Shown piece after piece: positions 56,787 through 64,000 of a stretch of DNA of 64,000 bases. Below the pieces are notes generated by a model. The model had not been told where the DNA came from, did no database searches, and saw only the letters and a list, made by a program, of their open reading frames with translations. The position numbers were made by a program, and so were the translations under genes. Position 1 is the first letter of the stretch. Each line of letters starts with the position of its first letter. The stretch lies in contig CM057231.1 of the NCBI GenBank assembly GCA_029891385.1, positions 21,049,300 through 21,113,299 on the forward strand. Direction: 5' to 3'. The stretch is from Erythroxylum novogranatense. Taxonomy: Eukaryota > Streptophyta > Magnoliopsida > Malpighiales > Erythroxylaceae.

Positions 56787-56964
56787 ACCCTGTGTTATAC
56801 GAAAGTAGCTAATTAAACTTTGAGATATAAAATATTACTCTATTAGCCGTGTGTTGTTTCTTCACGCTTAAGGGGCTGTGAGTTAATAAAATTTCAACTC
56901 AGGGTGTTTTTTGCTAATTTTTATATGTCAAGATTTTTGTAGCAACTTTTGAATAACACAGGGT
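56787..56964. mobile_element. MITE-like 178-bp inverted repeat
   Basis: ACCCTGTGTTAT at 56787-56798 is inverted at 56953-56964, and similarity continues inward for about 45 bp (AAAGT.GCTA, CTTTGAGATATAAAA versus CTTGACATATAAAA). It is non-coding and AT-rich inside. No clear target duplication is visible, so superfamily is not assigned. A fold-back artefact of another element is possible. Confidence 0.55.
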
Positions 56965-59289
56965 TATTAAGACAATAAATTCTAATATTTATATCTTTTT
57001 AATACAAAGTTTAGTAGGAAAAGCGATTAGCAGGTCCAAGATAGTGGAAAGTGTATGAAACTTGCTGCTCTTCATCTTGCTTTTTGTTCATTTGTCACAT
57101 TTTCTTCTGGACCAAACAATCATGACGTTCTTGATTTTGCTACAATGAGCCTTTTTTTTGAAAAAAATAATTTTGGATGTTCTTATGTAAATTCATGATT
57201 ACGTGTTCTTGGCGAGCTTGAGTCGGCTTTCCAATTAAATACTGTATAGTTCTTTGTTTCTAGAAGACCATGGCTCGTAATGCCCCAATACCACCATTTC
57301 TTATGGTTTTGATTACCTTTTTTTTTTTTTTCATTTTGTCTTGGGTTAACAACAAAAATGTTGCTATCTTCACGATAAATACTGCATATATAATGTAAAG
57401 AATATTAAGTTTAAGAGGGTCAATGGACTCGACCTGAGTTGATTAAACTTCTACTCTAAACACCTTTTTTAATTTTTAGACTACGGGTCAAACTTGAACT
57501 AGGCTTTATGGTCTAGCATGATTTGAAGTCCAAACACCAACTATATAAGAAATGATGTCATTTTTTTTTTCTCAAACATAACGTAGTTGTTTCTTTAATA
57601 ATAAACTAATAGTCTAACTTTGCTATCTAGGTCTCATTTTCTCTCTAACTCTTAACTGTGCATCAAAAGATGGTATTGGGCCTAGTTCGAGGTTCGAACG
57701 AGTTTGAAGCTCATGGCCTGAATCTGGATAGTGTTTAAATTAAATATGTTTTTTTGTTAAATTTAATTTAATATTAATTTAAAAATAATATAATTTTATT
57801 CAAAATAACATTGTTTATACTATTCGAATTGACCCCAAGTTCAAATATTTTGAAAAAAACCTTAACCCAATTGAAAAGTCAGTCGATTGATTAGTTGAAC
57901 CATTCACTTTAGATCAGACTTGACTAGGTATAAAGACAAATGTCATCCCTATTTGCTGCTCATCTTACTATACTAGCCACCACATGTGCCTACCTTATGT
58001 TCCTGTTTCTATTTTTCAGCTGCTTAGGTGAGTTCCTCATTTTGTATCTTGGGTTCTTCTTTTTCTTTAGAAATTGAAACACTAAAGATGGCTATAACAA
58101 TTAATTGTTTATTATTATTTTTTTCTAAAAGGGGTTATGCAACCTTTTGTTATCTTCTTTACCATCATTAAGTTCCACAACCACCGCCACTGTCATCTGC
58201 ATGAATATTGGAAAAAAAGAAATGACCATCTCGACACACCATTACTCTATGTTACAACGATCCAAGTGTGTTTGTTTAATACTTTTAATAGTTTTAATTT
58301 ATGTTGTTTAATCCTTGTCATATGAAAATGACAACTAACATTTTATATACCTATTCTAGTCAAAATATCTTTATTATATCATGGTACTTGCAAAAACCAA
58401 GCATAATAAATCGATTATGAAAGCTATGTACAAATTTTTCATTGCTTATAGATAGTTCTGAAATCTCCTTTTTTCTTCTCCTAGCTGAAACCTTTCATTA
58501 TGAGTTATCCAAAAGGACACTTATTCATTAGATATTATTGAAGTCACTTACTATTTTTTAGTTTTCTAAAATATTATTGTTTTCTTTTTTCAATTTCACA
58601 AAGCATACAAACATTACACAAATATTTCACAATCTATTTTGTTTAACCTTTGCCGTCACCAAGTCTAAAACTCTTATAGTCACCCAAACTATCCCACACA
58701 AGCCAACCAATTCCTGAACCAACAAACAATTCCTGAACTAACAAACAATAACCAAAACCAAAACCAAAGCAAAAAAAAAAAAACCTAACTATCGAACTTG
58801 GACACAGGTTGTAGTTGACCAAAATGCTCTCACCAAGTTGCATCACAATCATCCTACAAAAACCAGTGAAAATGAAGTGATGTATCCCATAATTGAAGTT
58901 TTGAAGGTTAGAACTGCAATATGAAACCCAACAGTTTAGGTTATTTTATAGATAAAAAGTTCCTTTATTTACTATGAAAGTAAGTGCATTTTTAAATTGG
59001 AGATAGTACGGTCTCACATAATTGTTGGTGAATAAAGCAGACATATTTTTCTTCAATTTTGTCAACAAAGAGGCTTATTTGAAAGGTAAATTGAGTTTGT
59101 ACCATGACACATTTACAACAAACCTGTATTTTTGTAAAATTGGAGACCTGGGTTAGTTTTAGATGAAGTTCGAACTTCTAACATACCTATTTGTATGTAT
59201 ATTCATGGAGTATCACTTGCGTATTGGACCATTGAATGGTTAAGCTATCTAGTTAATTACGTGGAACCTATTGTCTAGACCAGGCTACA
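56965..59289. other. AT-rich intergenic stretch, no gene seen
   Basis: It contains several poly(T) runs (57319, 57560) and short frames without a family signature. No LTR ends, inverted repeats or splice-supported exons were found. It is the second-longest stretch without recognised elements. Confidence 0.4.
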
Positions 59290-60785
59290 ATAGAAATTAA
59301 AAGAATCAATTTTGTAAGGGTGCATGTTCTTATGGAGGAAATGGGGGATCTTTATGCAAAAATCCCTATCATGAGACTTAATGAAGATATGGAATTAGTA
59401 GAGGATGCTGTGAAGGTTTCATATACTTGGAAGCCAAAGACACAAGTTAAAAAAGCTTGGAAACCCATAAGAAGAACTTTCAAAAATGGGGATTTCAAAT
59501 AATTGACTACAAATTTGGCTTAGGAGATAGTGGAAACCGATCCTATTAAGAAGGATATAGGAGAAAATATTAACAATAAATTAGGCTTGGACATAGACAA
59601 CAATTTTAGTTAGGAAAACGTTAAGCGGAACAGGGATTATATTAAAGGAAAAGAGAGAGTCCAATATATGGGAGATAACACATCCTGCAATTATGAGGAA
59701 ATGAACTCAGAGAACAATAAAGAAGAATTTGTGATGTCTAATAGGAGAAACTCTAGAAAGAAGAAGAAAAACTCTTCTTTAGATATGGAAGTATGATTTT
59801 AGCAATATGGAATGTCAGGGGTCTTAATTTCATTACAAAACGGATTGATATCAAACAAAAAATTTAGGATTTCAAGTTGGATATTTTATGACTTATGAAA
59901 ACAAAGATCAGGAAGGGTAAAGGTTGCATTCTCCATATTTTGACTCCTAAATGGGGGATGATTAATAATTTTTCTTCCCACTACAATGGGAGGATCCTAA
60001 TCTTGTTCAATAAGGATAAGGTAGAAGTTACGGAGGTTGAAAATAATGAGCAATAAATACATACAAAAATAAGATGTTGATGGCAGGGAAGGAATGGATT
60101 ATGAAATTTGTCTATGGCTTCAACCACGTGTTCTAGATGAAAAAGGTATAGAGCAAATTAAGAGCTCTAGCATCTCACCAAAACCTTTAGTTGTTACTTG
60201 GAGACTTCATTATAATTGCTAACCCTAAGGAGGTAGAAGGTAATATCAGCAGTAGAAACTATAATGATGATTTCAAGGAATGTGTTCATAGCATCGATGT
60301 TCAAGATCTCCTACAAGGTGGTAACCTCTTTACTTGGACTAATAAAAAGAAGGATCAACGGTTGATAAGAAAAAAGCTAGATAGGTCTATGACTAATATG
60401 GATTGGTTTTAGAAATACATAGATTCATATACATCATACCCCAACCCTAAATGCTCTTATTAAACTCCAACTTTTGTTCATACAACAAACCATACAGAGG
60501 GAAGAAAATCTTTATTCAAGTTCAACAATTTTTTAGTAGATATGGTTGGATTTGAAAAGACTGTAAAAAAAAAGAGTGTAAAAAAGACATGAGAGATACC
60601 AAACAATATATTTCTGCAAGAAAGACACAGGCGATAAAGAAAGAACTTAAAGGACTATTCAAGGAAAAAAATAGGAATATAAAGAAAGCTTTATTGAGGG
60701 CTAAACAGGAACTAGAGAGGTTTAAACTAAACTTTATAAGGATCATACAGATGAAACACTACAGGAGTAAGAGAAGCAAGTTATG
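59290..60785 (+). pseudogene. L1-type LINE remnant (ORF1 end and endonuclease)
   Basis: 59306-59500 reads FVRVHVLMEEMGDLYAKIP and VKVSYTWKPKTQVKKAWKPI, like the region flanking the zinc knuckle of plant L1 ORF1 (DUF4283 type). The CX2C knuckle that normally follows the WKP is missing. From 59794 ILAIWNVRGLNFITKRIDIK begins the endonuclease; YLGDFIIIANPKEVEG (60190-60240) and NLFTWTNKKKDQRLIRKKLD (60320-60385) are further endonuclease motifs. Family members have GDFN, here GDFI. 60590-60760 is the lysine-rich spacer before RT. No RT follows: it is truncated at about 60785. Confidence 0.85.
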
Positions 60786-60889
60786 CCCAAGTATTTTTAA
60801 TACCTCTCTATAGAACATTCAATTATGAGGCAAAGTGTCAAACAAGAATGGCCAATTAATGGTAATAGAAACATAGCCTCCCTTTATAA
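60786..60889. other. Junction with a 30-bp segment shared with 1743-1771
   Basis: TTTTTAATACCTCTCTATAG and the following AACATTCAAT are repeated almost exactly at 1743-1771, downstream of the other gypsy remnant. Here it marks the break between the L1 and the Athila-like sequence. Confidence 0.6.
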
Positions 60890-62943
60890 GAAGATATTTT
60901 TTATGGTAGCATGATTGATGCAATTATGCAAGAGCATTTTGAAATTAATTTGTGTAGGATAAGTTGGAGGTCATTTTAAGGAACAATCTAATGGATAAGG
61001 ATGGCGAATTGAAGAGTGATATTGAGCTTAAAGAAACCATTATGGCACTTTCATCCACACCAGAGATAGAATACAAGTCAGTGAACAGTTAAATTCAATT
61101 AGCCACTATTTCTGAAAGAAATCTTCCTTATGTTAAACAGGCTCTTAAGCTTGAGTTGAAATCATTACCTACACATCTCAAGAAAGTGTATTAGGGAGAA
61201 GGTGAGACCCTACCAGTCATCATTGCTAATGATTTAAAAATGGTGTAAGAGAAAAATTTAATACGAGTGCTGAAGGACTATAGAAAAGCCATTGGTTAGA
61301 CCTTGCAGACATAAAAAGGATAAGCCCTTTAGTATGTATGCATCATATCCTCCTCAAACCTGAATCCAAACCTATGAGAGACCCCCAGCACAAGTTAAAT
61401 CTAGCAATGAAAGATGTGGTGATGAAGAAAATTCTAAAACTATTAGACTTAGGGATTATCTTCCCTATTTCTAATAGTTAATGGGTAAGTCCAGTGCAAA
61501 TGATTCCAAAGAAGTTTGGTTTTACATTAGTTAAAAATGAAATGAATTGGTGCCCATGAGATTGCAAATTGAATGGTGAACGTGTATTGACTTTCGCAAG
61601 TTACAGATCATTTCCTACTCCCTTTCAATGATCAAATACTTAAAAAGTTGGTAGCTAAACTATTTTTTCTATTTATTGGATTGGTATTTTGGTTATTATC
61701 AAATTGTAGTAGCTCCGAAAGATTAGGAAAAAATAATCTTTACTTGTCAATTTGGTATTTTTTTCATATTGAAGTATGCCTTTTAGACTATGCAATGCTC
61801 CTGGGATGCATAATGAGTCTTTTCTTTAACTTGATTTAAAACTGTATTGAAAATTTTAAGGATGACTTTACAATCTATGGTGAGTCTTTCAATCATTATC
61901 TTGATAACTTGCCTAAGGTTTTGCAACGTTGCATTGACACCAACCTTGTTCTTAATTATAAAAAATGTCATTTTATGGTTAAAGAAGGAAAATATTTGGG
62001 TCATGTAGTTTCGGCAAGGAGTATTAAGGTAGATAAGACTAAGGTAGATTCAATTGCAAATTTACCATATCCTACTAATGTCAGGGATGTTTTTAGTTTT
62101 CTTAGTCATGTAGGTTTCTACTGGAGATTCATAATAGATTTTTCCAAGATTGCTCAACCATTGTCAAGACTGTTGCAAAATGATGTGATTTTATAGTTGG
62201 TGAAGCGTGTCACAATGTTTTTAAGACATTGAAGGCATTGTTCACATCTGCTCTAATCATACAACCTCCAAATTGGGATTTTCCATTTAAACTCATGTGA
62301 TGCGAGTCCCTATATCATAGGGGTTGTACTTGGGGAAAAAGTTGGGAGAAATAGCCATGTTATCTACAACGCATAGAAGACATTGAATCCTGCACAATTC
62401 AACTATACCATTACCAAAAATGAGCTTTTAGATATTGCATTTGCTTTTGAGAAATTTAGGTCTTATTTGTTAGGATATAAAATTATGGTTTATTATGATC
62501 ATTTAGCTCTCAAATACCTCACGGAAAAGAAAGAGTCTAAACCCAAGATGATATAATGGATCCTGCTACTACAAGAATTTGATTGGGAGATTAAAGACTG
62601 TAAGGGAGTTGACAACTATGTGGCTGATCATCTAAGTAGACTAGTGGTTGAAGAAGAACCCTTTCCAATTTTAGAGTCCTTCCCAGATAAGCATTTGTGG
62701 TTTGATCAAGGAAAAGAAGGTAAGGAACCCTGGTTTGTTGATATAGTGAATTTCCTAGTCATTGTTGTGTTTCCACATGATTTGAATAATTTTCAAAAAA
62801 ATAAGATCCAAAGTGACTCTAAGTATTATATGTAGGATGAACCATACTTATGGAAAATAGGTTCAGATCAGATTATTCGTAAGTATATGCCTGAAGATGA
62901 AATTCATTCCATTCTTACTTTTGGCATGAGTATGCATATGGTA
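60890..62943 (+). pseudogene. Athila-like Ty3/gypsy RT, RNase H and integrase start, dead
   Basis: LKSLPTHLKKVY, a stop, GEGETLPVIIANDLKMV (61160-61250) and LIRVLKDYRKAIG form the pre-RT segment. The catalytic FMDD-like box is KDDFTIYGESF (61858-61893), then LPKVLQRCIDTNLVLNYKKC, GHVVSARSIKVDKTKVDSI and GFYWRFIIDFSKIAQPLSRL. RNase H gives [20 protein letters not shown] and [14 protein letters not shown], ending ADHLSRLVVEEE (62623-62658). The integrase zinc region starts (WDEPYLWKIGSDQIIRKYMP) but is cut at about 62943. Stops and frameshifts are frequent. The ETLPVIIA and NYEKCHFMV motifs are typical of Athila. Confidence 0.88.
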
Positions 62944-64000
62944 GACTGGTCGTGAACCGCAAGTGCACGGTTGTCGAAGTGAGTAATAGATAGGTAAGAA
63001 CCGAGTCGTGTCCACAAGGATTATGCAAAAATTTAATTCTACGCTAGCTAATGATATTTGAAATCTGGTTGGATGAAATTTTAGAAAATTAAAATTAATG
63101 TAAAGAATTTTTTCCTTTTTTAAAACAAAATTTAACTCAAATAAATTTCTTAACAACTACCAAATTCAATGCGACCAAAATAACTTTGAATATGACAAAT
63201 TTGTGCAGTAACTAATTAAAAAAAGATTTTAACAATTTTACCAATTAAAAGCGTTAACGGCAAAGGGAATGACTTTCTCTTAAGGAATTATATTTTTGTT
63301 AACTTTAATATTAAATTAGCTATTTTCCACAACTGAAATATTCTACCCTTGTAGGTGAATTTTAAGAATAATTAATCCACTTTTCCCAAAGATGAATTAA
63401 TTTATCCACTCTAGACGTCACTTAGTAATCCCTTACTTAAGTTTTTCCTAGAGTTTCTTAAGTTTCAAAACTTCAATTTTTGCCTCCTAAGTTTCTTGGG
63501 TCTCCCAACTCACAAGAAAATCTTAGTCAATTTTCCTTTAATCTTCTAGCAAAAACTCCTTTCTCCCAAAGGCGAATTTATACCAAGACATTTTTCAATA
63601 GTCCAAAGGAATAACAAATAAATCCAAGGAAAAATCAACAAGCATATGAATATTCAGGCATGGATTATAGCGAAATTTAATATTAAAGAATCATCAAAAA
63701 TATCAAATCCCTAAGAGAAATTAAAGTTTTAGCCACAAATCATCATGCCAAACAATCCATAAACATACAGCCTAAATAAACTCATGTCAGAATCAATTTA
63801 AAAATAAAGAACAAAGCTCCAAATATGCAGCAAAATAAAATGAACTCTCCCCTCTCCTTGCGTGGTTGCTTCTTTGGCGATGATTGGATGCTGCGTTGTT
63901 GGGCGAATGGAGGTTGGAACGTTGGTGAAGACTCTTGATTTCAGCTTGATGACGATTGGAGCTGCTAGAAAGATGAATGAAGGCTTGTATATTGGTGTGG
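62944..64000. other. Non-coding DNA of unknown repeat origin
   Basis: The sequence changes abruptly after the Athila-like integrase. It begins TGGTCGTGAACCGCAAGTGC and CACGGTTGTCGAAGTGAG, a phrase I associate with dispersed plant repeats, and continues AT-rich without a frame. GC rises after 63840. No LTR terminus is seen and the element extends beyond the window. Confidence 0.45.

Noticed and set aside
57660..57720. GGTTCGAACG word resembling a tRNA T-loop
   Set aside because: No acceptor stem, anticodon arm or A box could be placed around it.

Overview
The window is a stretch of nuclear DNA from a flowering plant, very probably a eudicot. It contains one intact host gene buried in nested and decayed retrotransposons. 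The evidence is an intronless plant-type ATL RING-H2 gene, chromovirus (Tekay/Del-like) and Athila-like Ty3/gypsy pol remnants, Ty1/copia remnants, plant-type RTE and L1 LINE remnants, initiator-Met tRNA primer binding sites and AT-rich intergenic DNA. I cannot name the species.

Layout. 1-8193: the end of a long LTR (1-469), a dead gypsy integrase (816-1735) and a plus-strand copia RT/RNase H remnant (3370-3428 plus 7635-8193), split by a 4.2-kb solo LTR with target-site duplication (TSD) GAAGC. 8194-13486: a Tekay-like element on the minus strand with a 3.06-kb LTR and a pol that is open except for three nonsense codons and an integrase deletion; its 5' half is missing. 13487-38492: a minus-strand copia-like element with no recognisable coding capacity, into which four elements have inserted, each with a perfect 5-bp TSD. 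These are a complete element with two 3.6-kb LTRs around only 783 bp of interior (13742-21812, TGCAC), and solo LTRs at 24063-26826 (TGGGA), 27349-29960 (AGTTT) and 31782-36216 (TCATC). 38493-43433: the single-copy island with the ATL E3 ligase gene (39117-39866, minus). 43439-47718: another solo LTR (GTTAT). 47882-51612: a TTA microsatellite and a dead RTE LINE. 51856-56686: a short-LTR copia element on the minus strand, complete in outline but dead. 56787-56964: a small inverted-repeat (MITE-like) candidate. 59290-60785: an L1 LINE remnant. 60890-62943: an Athila-like pol remnant. 62944-64000: non-coding DNA of unknown origin.

The long LTRs fall into two terminal classes: TGTAAC...TGTTACA (Tekay-linked) and TGTTGG...CCAACA. 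Both appear Tekay-derived, because the interior of the 13742-21812 element ends with the same pol C-terminal tail. LTRs of both classes share features not explained by coding: a GAG...CTC stem-loop followed by a pyrimidine tract and CAG/G, arrays of short palindromes, a degenerate unit of about 100 bp, and, in the TGTTGG class, a 3'-terminal hairpin. These shared non-coding modules, the nearly empty giant-LTR element and the helically phased palindrome array at 26185-26364 are the most unusual contents. Apart from the ATL gene, no reading frame looks functional.
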